NCBI GenBank assembly: GCA_040401995.1
Contig: JBBANM010000002.1
Coordinates: forward strand, 79,100-143,099
From: Haliscomenobacter sp040401995
Lineage (GTDB): Bacteria > Bacteroidota > Bacteroidia > Chitinophagales > Saprospiraceae
Direction of reading: 5' to 3'
Length of the DNA: 64,000 nt
The first letter of the stretch is position 1, and every line of letters starts with the position of its first letter. Position numbers and translations under genes: made by a program. The notes under the pieces were generated by a model, which made no database searches, had not been told where the DNA came from, and saw nothing but the letters and a program-made list of their open reading frames with translations. Positions 8,289 through 16,542 of this stretch are shown piece by piece.

Positions 8289-10115
8289 TTAAGCTTTTAC
8301 GTAGATGACAAAACCTTTTGACGCAACTTGCAAATGAATTGCGGCGCCATTACGGGATTCAACTTGCGTTTTTACCGTTCCAATTTCTTGATTTTGAGTA
8401 GAGTACGCACATACGTAGGTGTCGCCCGGTTTGTTCAGGGTGCGGTCAACGGTTACCCAAGCCGATAAAATCTGATTGTAATCGTTGTTGAATGCACAAA
8501 TGACCTCTTCGCTGGCAAAAATGCGCGACCAAGCCACAATGGATCGGATTTCATTGCCCACCATTGTCGGCAACCCAAAGTCGCTGCCATTGCCAGAAAT
8601 CTGCCGCAGGTATTGGCGTCCGCGACGAAGAGGTAGCAAAGACTGCCGCAACGTTGCAATTTTAGCCGTTTCTTGGAAGACCCAGTTGTGCGGGTCAAAA
8701 CAATGTTTTCCACGACTACGAAAAGCGCCGAATTCACCTCCAAACATGCATTCTCGAAGATACTCATCCGAATTGCCGTGGCCATCCAAACTTTGCTCGG
8801 TGCCGTAATACAGACAAGGAGCACCCATTGTAGTGAGGTTGGTTCCAATCACACACAGCTGAAAAGCGTTGCCGCCGTTGGCGGCAAACCGCGCTTTTTG
8901 ACCGCCCCCTTTACGAACTTGATCATGATCGTCAATCATGGTGATGATCTTGTCGTTGAACCAGGTGTGGGACTCTTTGCCCAGATCCAAAGAGTTGCTG
9001 AACAAACTAAAATATTCGATGGGATCGCGGAACCCTTTCACCATGAATTCTAATTTGTCTTGAACATCGTCGATGCCTAAAGCTGCATTTAACCCCGTTA
9101 CCTCAACGGTTTCGATGGCATTGGAGCGGCCGCCAGTAATTTCTCCGATCAAGAAGAAACGATCTTTGCCAATGCTTTGGGTAAACTCGTGAATGACCGA
9201 AGTGAAAAAGCGGGTAGCAGCCTGTCCCATATGCTTGACGGTATCGATTCTAAAACCATCCACATCGGCGTAAGCAATCCAAAATTTATACACATCACAC
9301 AAGGCTAATAAGCCAGGCGAAGGTTCAAAGTCGTAGAGGTTGTCATTGCCCAAATTGATGTCTTTCAAATCAAAGAAATCGCCTTCGGTGTATTCTTTGT
9401 AATTCTCCCAATTGACGATGCGGCCTTTGCGCGAAAATAGGTTTGGTGATTGAAACTCAGCCGGCCAAACTCCGTCGTCTTTACCTGCAATGTGCTGGGT
9501 TATTTGGCGGTGTTGATCATAAAAACCTTTGAACTGATAAGGTTGATCATCCCATCGTGGATCAAAATAACTTTGTTGAGAATTGGCATCATAAGTCAAA
9601 TACCGATCAAGTTCATAACCAAAAACATCGCCAGCGTGATTGAGGATGATGTCCATGAGGATGTAAATGCCGTGGAGGTGGGCAATCTCTACCAAGGTTT
9701 TGAACTCTTCTTTGGAGCCAAAATGATCTAGGTCAGTTTCCAAAAAATCTTGGATGCCATAACCATGATAGCTGTTGGAGTTTTTGATTTGTTTGAAAAT
9801 CGGACTGATCCAAATGGCAGTAACGCCCAAAGATTTGAGATAAGGAATCTTGTCCATTAACCCTTTGAAATTGCCCCCGCACCAACTACCCCCAGCGTGG
9901 CGCCAATGTTGCGCATCCCCATCATTCCCTATCGCATTGCCCATGTCGGCGGGTTGAAATAAATTGGCGGAGGTTTCATTACCATCCGAAAAACGATCGA
10001 CCAGGAGAAAGTAAAGCACTTGATCTGCCCAAAAACTAGGAGAGGGAAAATATCCGCCTTGCGCTTTTTTGGCTTTGATCAGCGCCGGAAAATCGATTTC
10101 AGCTAGGGTGTTCAT
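8289..10115 (-). CDS. Alpha-amylase family glycoside hydrolase (GH13)
   Basis: A 608-residue enzyme starting at ATG 10113-10115 (MNTLAEIDFPALIK). The (beta/alpha)8 barrel shows all four GH13 regions: ILMDIILNHAGD (region I), DGFRIDTVKH with the nucleophile Asp (II), FFLIGEITGG with the acid/base Glu (III) and MIDDHDQV (IV). A C-terminal beta domain follows (about 520-608). It should hydrolyse alpha-1,4-glucans or related oligosaccharides. With this start there is no signal peptide, so it would be cytoplasmic. However, the frame stays open 42 codons upstream to a TTG, and this stretch resembles a lipoprotein signal (ISILLIFVALNC). First gene of a likely operon with the DinB and acyltransferase genes. 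Confidence 0.9.
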   Translation of the reverse strand: MNTLAEIDFPALIKAKKAQGGYFPSPSFWADQVLYFLLVDRFSDGNETSANLFQPADMGNAIGNDGDAQHWRHAGGSWCGGNFKGLMDKIPYLKSLGVTAIWISPIFKQIKNSNSYHGYGIQDFLETDLDHFGSKEEFKTLVEIAHLHGIYILMDIILNHAGDVFGYELDRYLTYDANSQQSYFDPRWDDQPYQFKGFYDQHRQITQHIAGKDDGVWPAEFQSPNLFSRKGRIVNWENYKEYTEGDFFDLKDINLGNDNLYDFEPSPGLLALCDVYKFWIAYADVDGFRIDTVKHMGQAATRFFTSVIHEFTQSIGKDRFFLIGEITGGRSNAIETVEVTGLNAALGIDDVQDKLEFMVKGFRDPIEYFSLFSNSLDLGKESHTWFNDKIITMIDDHDQVRKGGGQKARFAANGGNAFQLCVIGTNLTTMGAPCLYYGTEQSLDGHGNSDEYLRECMFGGEFGAFRSRGKHCFDPHNWVFQETAKIATLRQSLLPLRRGRQYLRQISGNGSDFGLPTMVGNEIRSIVAWSRIFASEEVICAFNNDYNQILSAWVTVDRTLNKPGDTYVCAYSTQNQEIGTVKTQVESRNGAAIHLQVASKGFVIYVKA

Positions 10116-10345
10116 GTGTTTGGTTTTTAGGATGATGGGTTTGTTGCAATTGAGCGCAACAAAGATAAGGAGGATTGAAATGAAGCGGCGGAAAAAGACC
10201 CAGAAAAACCTTAACAGAATTTGAGTTCTGGTAAATAACAATAATTTGGTTTTTAATATTATCTTTCCCGCCTATTAAAATACTGACTTTTTGCAATAGG
10301 TTGAAGGCAGTTTTATCGTTACTGACAAATTATTTTCCAAAAGAT

Positions 10346-10999
10346 ATGGACATCGCCAGTTATATAGATCACACGCTTTTGAAGGCAGATTGTACGCCTG
10401 CCGATATCCGTCAAATTTGTGAGGAAGCGCAAACTTTTCAGTTTGCCGCCGTTTGCATCCCGCCTTATTATGTAACCGAAGCAGTAGCGTTACTTTCTCA
10501 ATTACAAGCCAAGTCAAAGGTAGCAACCGTAGTAGGTTTTCCTATGGGTTATTCTAGCACAATCGCCAAAGTAGAAGAAATCAAAAGAGCACTAGATGAA
10601 GGCGCCGAGGAAGTGGACGTGGTAATCAACATTTGTGCGGTAAAAAGCGGACAATGGGGCTTTTTGCAAAACGATATCGACAGCATGACTACGGCTGCGC
10701 GTTTGCGTGGAAAAAAAATCAAGACCATCATAGAAACGGGTTTACTCACCGATGAAGAGATTCGCAAAGTGTGTGAAATTCTACTGGAGGTACAACCAGA
10801 TTATGTAAAAACCTCTACCGGACTATTGGGAAAAGGCCCTACCCCAGAAGTCATAAAAACGCTAGCTGAATTGGTACAGGATAAAATCAAAATCAAAGCC
10901 TCGGGCGGCATACGCACCCGGGCGGAAGCAGAAGCGATGATCAAAGCCGGCGCTCACCGCATTGGCACTTCGGCAGGGGTAGCCATCGTTCAACCATAA
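10346..10999 (+). CDS. deoC: Deoxyribose-phosphate aldolase
   Basis: A 217-residue class I aldolase that splits 2-deoxy-D-ribose-5-phosphate into glyceraldehyde-3-phosphate and acetaldehyde in deoxynucleoside catabolism. The ATG at 10346 begins MDIASYIDHTLLK, the standard N-terminus; a TTG 45 bases upstream is in frame but adds atypical residues. Catalytic residues are visible: Asp91 in EEVDVVIN, the Schiff-base Lys155 in DYVKTSTG and Lys184 in IKIKASGGIR. Length is typical of the short DeoC type. It diverges from the amylase gene over about 230 bases, and no other deo gene is adjacent. Confidence 0.96.
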   Translation: MDIASYIDHTLLKADCTPADIRQICEEAQTFQFAAVCIPPYYVTEAVALLSQLQAKSKVATVVGFPMGYSSTIAKVEEIKRALDEGAEEVDVVINICAVKSGQWGFLQNDIDSMTTAARLRGKKIKTIIETGLLTDEEIRKVCEILLEVQPDYVKTSTGLLGKGPTPEVIKTLAELVQDKIKIKASGGIRTRAEAEAMIKAGAHRIGTSAGVAIVQP

Positions 11000-11079
11000 T
11001 CGAACATCTACCAATCATTTTATTTCAAGTAAGTTACCCACTTGCTAGCAAGGCTATTTTTTTCAGCTCAAAGAATCAC

Positions 11080-11087
11080 TACCTTTG
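11080..11087 (+). promoter_or_regulatory. Candidate -7 promoter element for the SPOR-rodA-tgt operon
   Basis: TACCTTTG matches the Bacteroidota -7 consensus TAnnTTTG and ends 10 bases before the ATG at 11098, which would give a nearly leaderless mRNA. No clear -33 TTTG is seen at standard spacing. Confidence 0.45.
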
Positions 11088-11097
11088 CAGAAAAAAA

Positions 11098-11502
11098 ATG
11101 CTGCGTACAACTTTCCTCACCTTTATATTCGTGCTGTTGGTTTTCTCTGTTTGGGCACAAAACATCCAAATAAAAGAAGACCCTGCAATAACGACGCTAT
11201 TGGATCAGTTTGTGGGAGTGAATAAAACAAAGACCTACATCAGTGGTTGGCGCGTTCAGATAATGGCTACGACGGATCGGGTAAAAATGGAGACGACTAG
11301 GGATGCCTTCAAAGCGCAATATCCTTATCTACCGGTAACTTGGGTTCATGAGCGCCCATATTACTTGTTGAGAGCAGGCGCATTTACCAGTAAGTTGGAT
11401 GCCATGGGTTTACAGCAAGAGTTGCGGGCCATGTATCCCAGCACTTATCTTACGCAAGACAACCAAATTAGTCCGGTAGAGTTGATTGGGTATCAAAATT
11501 AA
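11098..11502 (+). CDS. Exported SPOR-domain-like protein
   Basis: A 134-residue secreted or periplasmic protein. Residues 1-20 (MLRTTFLTFIFVLLVFSVWA) are a signal peptide ending at an AxA-like site before QNIQ. The remainder is essentially one SPOR-type alpha/beta unit: strand GWRVQIMATTDR, helix VKMETTRDAFKAQYP, strand VTWVHERPYYLLRAGAF, helix SKLDAMGLQQELRAMYP, and the last strand STYLTQ. SPOR domains bind denuded septal glycan strands, and the next gene is rodA, so a role in wall growth or division is plausible. That is inferred from fold and context, not from a match to a characterised protein. Confidence 0.8.
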   Translation: MLRTTFLTFIFVLLVFSVWAQNIQIKEDPAITTLLDQFVGVNKTKTYISGWRVQIMATTDRVKMETTRDAFKAQYPYLPVTWVHERPYYLLRAGAFTSKLDAMGLQQELRAMYPSTYLTQDNQISPVELIGYQN

Positions 11503-11550
11503 GCGTGGGCCTGAAGGAGGGTATTGCGAATAAAGAAAGAAAAAACAACC

Positions 11551-12948
11551 ATGTTAGGAAGGATTGTAAGTACGAGGGGAATAGATTGGACCGTTTTTTC
11601 ACTGTACATAGGTTTGGTGGTCATTGGTTTACTTATGATTTTTGCCGCTACCTACCAAGAATTTTTAGATTTAGGTTTTTTTGGTTCAGCAGCAGGTAAG
11701 CAAGCCATTTGGATGGTAATCTCCTTTACCACCTTGGGGCTCATTCTCACCATCGATTGGAAGTTTTGGCAAACTTTTGCTTACCTTATATATGGTGTAT
11801 CGTTGGCATTGCTGCTTGGCGTATTGTTTTTAGGGTCTACTATTAAGGGAGCAACCTCATGGTATGCTTTTGGCGGATTTTCGTTTCAGCCTTCAGAATT
11901 TGCCAAATTTGGCACTTGCCTGGCACTATCGAGCTACTTGAGTACCTATAGCACCAATTTGAAGAGCACTCAAGCTCAACTCATCGCTTTGGGGATTATT
12001 CTTTTACCTCCTGTTTTTATATTGATCCAGCCTGATGCGGGATCAGCCTTAGTCTTTCTATCTTTTTTTATTGTACTATACCGCGAAGGGTTATCCCCCT
12101 CCTATTACATTACCGGAGGGTTCTTGCTTGCCATGTTGATTTTAGGGTTGATGTTTAACCCATTGATCATAACCCTTCTGTTATTATTGGGCGGACTTTT
12201 TGTATTGGCCAATCAGTACAACCCAAGGAATTATTATGTGTATGGGGTTACAGCTTTTTCGGCTATCGCATTGACGGGGTACGCCTACAATTATGGAGCT
12301 TATGCGTTGCTCGCTGCTGGAGTTGTATTCTTTCTTTGGGCGATCCTTTATGTAAGTTTAAAAGGTTTGCGCAACATTGGATTGGCGGCGGTAGCCATCA
12401 TTATTGGCGCTTCGGTAACCTTTGCTGCGCGTTATGCTTTCGACAACGTATTGAAACCACACCAAAAAGACCGCATCAATGTATGGCTGAACCCCGAGGA
12501 TTGTGATCCCCGAGGCTCATTGTACAACCTTATTCAGTCAAAAACAGCGATTGCCGCAGGCGGTCTTACTGGCAAAGGGTATTTGCAAGGTAACATGACC
12601 AAGCTGAGTTACGTACCTGAACAGTCTACCGACTTTATTTTTTGTACCATAGGGGAAGAACAAGGTTTTGTGGGCAGCTTTGGAATGATTATCATTTTTC
12701 TTATGCTCCTTATCCGGTTGACCATCATTGCGGAGCGGCAACGATCCAATTTTTCGAGGATTTATGCCTATTGTTTTGTAGGAATTTTATTTGTCCACTT
12801 TTTTATCAACATAGCGATGACGATGGGGTTAATGCCCATTATCGGTATTCCTTTACCTTTTATCAGCAAAGGGGGCTCCTCTTTGTTTGGATTTTCTATC
12901 ATGATGGGGGTTTTGTTAAAAATGGATAGTAAGCGGTATAATATCTAG
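11551..12948 (+). CDS. rodA: Rod shape-determining peptidoglycan polymerase RodA (SEDS family)
   Basis: A 465-residue polytopic membrane protein of the SEDS glycosyltransferase family that polymerises lipid II with a class B PBP during elongation. Family motifs: KGATSWYAFGGFSFQPSEFAK (about 87-107), IQPDAGSALVFL with the conserved catalytic-region Asp (about 150), VPEQSTDFIFCTIGEEQGFVG and GIPLPFISKGGSSLFGF near the C-terminus. About ten hydrophobic segments are apparent. It is about 90 residues longer than E. coli RodA because of extra transmembrane segments between about 195 and 300, usual in Bacteroidota. The start at ATG 11551 is preferred to an upstream in-frame TTG. The stop is followed after 3 bases by the tgt start. 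Confidence 0.93.
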   Translation: MLGRIVSTRGIDWTVFSLYIGLVVIGLLMIFAATYQEFLDLGFFGSAAGKQAIWMVISFTTLGLILTIDWKFWQTFAYLIYGVSLALLLGVLFLGSTIKGATSWYAFGGFSFQPSEFAKFGTCLALSSYLSTYSTNLKSTQAQLIALGIILLPPVFILIQPDAGSALVFLSFFIVLYREGLSPSYYITGGFLLAMLILGLMFNPLIITLLLLLGGLFVLANQYNPRNYYVYGVTAFSAIALTGYAYNYGAYALLAAGVVFFLWAILYVSLKGLRNIGLAAVAIIIGASVTFAARYAFDNVLKPHQKDRINVWLNPEDCDPRGSLYNLIQSKTAIAAGGLTGKGYLQGNMTKLSYVPEQSTDFIFCTIGEEQGFVGSFGMIIIFLMLLIRLTIIAERQRSNFSRIYAYCFVGILFVHFFINIAMTMGLMPIIGIPLPFISKGGSSLFGFSIMMGVLLKMDSKRYNI

Positions 12949-12951
12949 CAT

Positions 12952-14085
12952 TTGTTTCAATTTACCATACACCAAAAAGATGGGCAGTCAGCTGCCCGGG
13001 CGGGCGAAATTCAGACGGCGCATGGCGTCATCCAAACGCCCATTTTTATGCCGGTAGGTACAGCGGGCACCGTTAAAGCCGTACACCAGCATGAACTGGT
13101 CAATGATGTGCAAGCCCAAATTATTCTGGGCAACACCTACCACCTTTACCTGAGACCAGGAATGGATATCCTTCAACAGGCTGGAGGCCTGCATCGGTTT
13201 AATGGTTGGGATCGCCCAATACTTACCGATAGCGGGGGCTATCAGGTCTATTCGTTGAGCAACAACCGCAAAATCAAAGAAGAAGGTGTAACCTTTCAAT
13301 CCCATATCGATGGCGCCTCACACTTTTTTTCACCTGAAAATGTGATGGACATCCAACGCATCATCGGCGCCGACATCATGATGGCTTTTGATGAATGTAC
13401 GCCTTACCCTTGTGCATATGATTATGCAAAAAATTCAATGGGACTAACCCATCGCTGGTTAGAACGTTGTTGCAACCGGTTTGATGCCACGCAGGGGCTT
13501 TATGAGTATGAGCAAACCTTGTTTCCGATCGTACAAGGCAGCACTTTTCCTGATTTGCGACAAGCATCGGCGGAGTTTATAGCCAGTATGGATCGACCAG
13601 CAAATGCCATTGGCGGCTTATCAGTAGGGGAACCTGCCGAAGAGATGTACCAAATGACGGATTTAGTTTGCAGCATCCTGCCGGCTGATAAACCGCGTTA
13701 TTTAATGGGGGTTGGTACACCCGTCAATATTCTTGAGTGCATTGCATTGGGCATTGATATGTTTGATTGCGTTATGCCTACGCGCAACGCAAGGCATGGT
13801 ATGCTGTACACTTCAAAGGGTATCGTAAATATCCGCAATGCCAAGTGGAAAGACGATTTTTCACCGGTTGATGAAGATAGTCCTTGTGCAACGAGTCGGT
13901 TTTATACCAAAGCTTATTTGCGGCATTTGGTGCATAGCAGCGAGATATTGGGGATGCAAATTGGCACGTTACAGAATCTAAGTTTCTATCTGTGGCTGGT
14001 GGGCGAAGCCCGAAAGCACATTATTGAGGGTGATTTTTTGAGTTGGAAAAACCAGATGGTACCCCAATTGGAGCAGCGACTATGA
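12952..14085 (+). CDS. tgt: tRNA-guanine transglycosylase
   Basis: A 377-residue TIM-barrel enzyme that exchanges guanine-34 of GUN anticodons for a queuine precursor. The start is TTG at 12952, three bases after the rodA stop, and no ATG is available nearby in frame. Active-site blocks are present: ILTDSGGYQVYSL with the general-base Asp, IMAFDECTPYP, and DCVMPTRNARHG with the nucleophile Asp. The zinc site differs from the E. coli pattern: the segment aligned with CxCxxC reads SPCATS, with one Cys retained, and the usual His of TIHNL is Gln in GTLQNL. I recall related Bacteroidota enzymes also lacking these ligands, so this is likely lineage-wide rather than damage. Confidence 0.95.
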   Translation: MFQFTIHQKDGQSAARAGEIQTAHGVIQTPIFMPVGTAGTVKAVHQHELVNDVQAQIILGNTYHLYLRPGMDILQQAGGLHRFNGWDRPILTDSGGYQVYSLSNNRKIKEEGVTFQSHIDGASHFFSPENVMDIQRIIGADIMMAFDECTPYPCAYDYAKNSMGLTHRWLERCCNRFDATQGLYEYEQTLFPIVQGSTFPDLRQASAEFIASMDRPANAIGGLSVGEPAEEMYQMTDLVCSILPADKPRYLMGVGTPVNILECIALGIDMFDCVMPTRNARHGMLYTSKGIVNIRNAKWKDDFSPVDEDSPCATSRFYTKAYLRHLVHSSEILGMQIGTLQNLSFYLWLVGEARKHIIEGDFLSWKNQMVPQLEQRL

Positions 14086-14188
14086 GTACTTGGATTTTTG
14101 TCCATATTAAATAAATAGAAGAGCGAATGGAACGATGCCAAAATTCCGTTAATTTTGGGGTCAAACTCATTTCAAGAAAACCTGATCG

Positions 14189-15277
14189 ATGCTTAAAACG
14201 ATAGATTGGTACATCATCCGCAAATTCTTATCTACGTTTTTTTTTACCGTACTGATCTTTACCATGATCGGTATCATCATCGATTTCAGTGAGAAAGTTG
14301 AGAAGTTCATTGAAGAGCCCATCACCAATGCCGAGATTTGGCTGGAGTACTACCCAAGTTTTTTTCTCTTCTTGATGGGGTTGCTTTGGCCCGTTTTTGC
14401 GTTGGTAGCGGTCATTTTTTTTACTTCGCGGATGGCCTATAGCTCGGAAATTATTTCCATTTTCAACGCAGGAGTTAGTTTTTTCAGATTGATGCGCCCG
14501 TATATGGTTAGTGCTGCTTTTTTGACCTTTCTTTATCTTCTAGGCACCCACTTTTTTATCCCTTGGGGTGAGCAACATCGCTTAAGAGTGCTGCGCAAGT
14601 ACATCGACAAAAATGACGACAAGGGGAAAACTACAGATGTGCACCTATTTATTGCGCCCAATGTAAAAGTGTACATCGGGAATTACCGCAAAGACGACAG
14701 CACCGCCCGTGATTTTCGCATTGAGCAATTTCGTGACCATCAATTAGTGCAATTGGTGAAGGCAGATTTGGTGGAGTGGCAAAAGGATACCAAAAAATGG
14801 CGGCTCCGCGATTACCAAATCCAAACATTTGATAGCCTTAAAGAATCACTGGTAATTGGTTATGGGAGAATGAAAGATACCACGCTGAACCTCAACCCAG
14901 GCGATTTTGTTGATTACTCCAGTCAACAGAGTACGATGTTGACCCCTACATTAGTTCATTACATCCGGCAGCAGATTTCGCGTGGCGCGGGCAACGTTCG
15001 CAAATACCAGCTCGAGTTAAATCGCCGTACTGCGGACCCATTCACCATTTTTATTTTGACTATCATGGGGATGGCCATTGCTGCGCGGAAGGTACGTGGC
15101 GGGATTGGTCTGCATCTAGCTTTAGGAATTGCGTTAGGCGCCATCTATATTTTTCTCTCCAAATTCACTACGGTCTTTGCCATGGGGCAAGCCATACCGG
15201 TTTGGCTCGGAGTCTGGTTGCCCAACATCATTTTTATGTCTGTCGCTTTTTGGATGGTCGGTCGAGCGCAGAAATAG
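14189..15277 (+). CDS. LptF/LptG-family permease
   Basis: A 362-residue inner-membrane protein of the YjgP/YjgQ family, the permease half of the LptB2FG transporter that extracts lipopolysaccharide from the inner membrane. The topology is canonical: N-terminal block MLKTIDWYIIRKFLSTFFFT, three transmembrane helices to about residue 125, a periplasmic beta-jellyroll domain (about 130-260), then three C-terminal helices beginning RRTADPFTIFILTIMGMAIA. LptG is the more likely of the two paralogues by overall look, but I cannot separate LptF from LptG with certainty. It ends the SPOR-rodA-tgt gene run, 103 bases after tgt. Confidence 0.88.
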   Translation: MLKTIDWYIIRKFLSTFFFTVLIFTMIGIIIDFSEKVEKFIEEPITNAEIWLEYYPSFFLFLMGLLWPVFALVAVIFFTSRMAYSSEIISIFNAGVSFFRLMRPYMVSAAFLTFLYLLGTHFFIPWGEQHRLRVLRKYIDKNDDKGKTTDVHLFIAPNVKVYIGNYRKDDSTARDFRIEQFRDHQLVQLVKADLVEWQKDTKKWRLRDYQIQTFDSLKESLVIGYGRMKDTTLNLNPGDFVDYSSQQSTMLTPTLVHYIRQQISRGAGNVRKYQLELNRRTADPFTIFILTIMGMAIAARKVRGGIGLHLALGIALGAIYIFLSKFTTVFAMGQAIPVWLGVWLPNIIFMSVAFWMVGRAQK

Positions 15278-15495
15278 GCTCCTTTTCAGTCCAGGTTTCC
15301 ATCCGCTTTGATTAAACAATGGTATGATTTTATGCTTAAGGTTGCAATTTTGTTGAGTCAGCCCTGGTTTTGCTATGCTATAATCTTAAACAAAACATAT
15401 TTTGCACCCGGTTTTGACGCTCAAAGGGGTGTTTTATCACCTGGTTTGTCAAAATCCATAATCATAAATTCAGATTTATGCACTCTTTTTTCAAA

Positions 15496-15517
15496 AAATA
15501 CTGAAATTTCAGTATTT
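15496..15517. repeat. Perfect 22-bp palindrome upstream of the ECF sigma gene
   Basis: AAATACTGAAA at 15496-15506 is followed without spacer by its exact reverse complement at 15507-15517. A zero-loop palindrome suits a dimeric DNA-binding protein better than a terminator. It lies in an AT-rich gap of 436 bases (15278-15713) that otherwise holds only weak nested inverted repeats near 15412-15458 and the promoter described next. Confidence 0.6.
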
Positions 15518-15629
15518 CGACATTTTAGCGTAATTTATTTATTTAATTGATTATTAACATTTTGAAAATATTGATAAAATATAATTTGAAAATTAATATC
15601 GACAAAAGTAAAAAACTTAGCACACGGGC

Positions 15630-15660
15630 TTGGATTCTGTTTAACTTTTGAGTACTTTTG
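15630..15660 (+). promoter_or_regulatory. Candidate Bacteroidota-type promoter for the ECF sigma gene
   Basis: TTG at 15630-15632 (-33) and TACTTTTG at 15653-15660 (-7, consensus TAnnTTTG) are separated by 20 bases, the standard spacing for the primary Bacteroidota sigma factor. The ATG lies 53 bases downstream. This is the most complete promoter match in the window. Confidence 0.65.
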
Positions 15661-15713
15661 ATTCAACGAAAAAACAGTTAGACTTTATTTAACTTCAACA
15701 AAAAATACTTCAC

Positions 15714-16238
15714 ATGTCTCAGTTTGAATTTCAATCACAGTTTAACCAAATGGGAGCCTTGTTGCATTCCTTTGCCTATAACTTGACTAAAAATACTGAA
15801 GACGCGAAAGATCTTTATCAAGAGACTGCTTACCGCGCCATGACCAATATGGATAAGTTCCACCCTGGTACCAACTTCAAGGCTTGGTTGTTTACGATCA
15901 TGAAGAACATCTTCATCAACAACTATCGTAAAAAGAGCAAGGCGAATACAATTATGGACTCCACGGATAATATGTATTATCTAAACTCAGGGGCAACTGT
16001 AATTGAGAATCGTGCGGAGAGCAGCATCATGATGAAGGAATTAATCTTTATGATCGAAGAGTTGGATGACAGCATCCGTGTTCCCTTCTTAATGCACTAT
16101 CAAGGTTACAAATACCAAGAAATTGCGGATCATCTAGATTTGCCTTTGGGCACAGTGAAAAGTAGAATCTTTTTTGCACGTAAGGAGTTAAAAGATCTTA
16201 TTGGCAAGCGCTACCAAAATATTAGATTAGAAGACTAA
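15714..16238 (+). CDS. ECF-type RNA polymerase sigma factor
   Basis: A 174-residue sigma-70-family protein with only regions 2 and 4. Region 2 (about 10-75) includes DAKDLYQETAYRAMTNMDKF and the core/-10-recognition stretch NFKAWLFTIMKNIFINNYRK. Region 4 (about 110-165) has the helix-turn-helix YKYQEIADHLDLPLGTVKSRIFFARKEL. No anti-sigma gene, FecR homologue or TonB/SusC partner flanks it, so it does not look like a polysaccharide- or iron-responsive cassette. It appears monocistronic, with its own promoter and a strong terminator 88 bases after the stop. Confidence 0.93.
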   Translation: MSQFEFQSQFNQMGALLHSFAYNLTKNTEDAKDLYQETAYRAMTNMDKFHPGTNFKAWLFTIMKNIFINNYRKKSKANTIMDSTDNMYYLNSGATVIENRAESSIMMKELIFMIEELDDSIRVPFLMHYQGYKYQEIADHLDLPLGTVKSRIFFARKELKDLIGKRYQNIRLED

Positions 16239-16325
16239 TACAGCTTTCCATCCATAGGGAAGAATAGCTTCTTTTTCAAACTGATTCTTCCAATCCAATA
16301 CGTAAAATATTTACATCTATATTTA

Positions 16326-16361
16326 TGCGGCGATAAGTAATTTCTTATCGCCGCATTTTTT
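16326..16361 (+). terminator. Intrinsic terminator of the ECF sigma gene
   Basis: Perfect 12-base arms TGCGGCGATAAG (16326-16337) and CTTATCGCCGCA (16344-16355) with a 6-base loop, followed by TTTTTTATT. Confidence 0.93.
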
Positions 16362-16365
16362 ATTA

Positions 16366-16527
16366 AGAGCTTGTTCAGGATTCTGATTCGATGGCGAAAA
16401 TGAGCTAAAATTTACACCAATGAGGCACAAAAAGCGGAGTGTAGCAGCGCTACATGAGCATTTTTGTAACGAAATTGGTGTGAATTTTGGCCATTTGTAG
16501 CTCGAAGCAGAATCCTGAACAAGCTCT
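16366..16527. repeat. Family A hairpin repeat, copy A1
   Basis: A 162-bp imperfect palindrome with terminal inverted repeats AGAGCTTGTTCAGGATTCTG / CAGAATCCTGAACAAGCTCT and central stem TGTAGC-AGC-GCTACA. Related copies lie at 29800-29962, 53580-53742 and 63950-64000 (cut by the window), and a 50-bp derivative at 23338-23387. It ends 15 bases before the mutY start codon and contains no open frame of note. Confidence 0.92.
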
Positions 16528-16542
16528 AACAATAGACCATCT

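Noticed and set aside
15308..15550. 80-codon open frame in the gap before the ECF sigma gene
   Set aside because: No family resemblance, AT-driven composition, and the region contains palindrome and promoter-like sequence.
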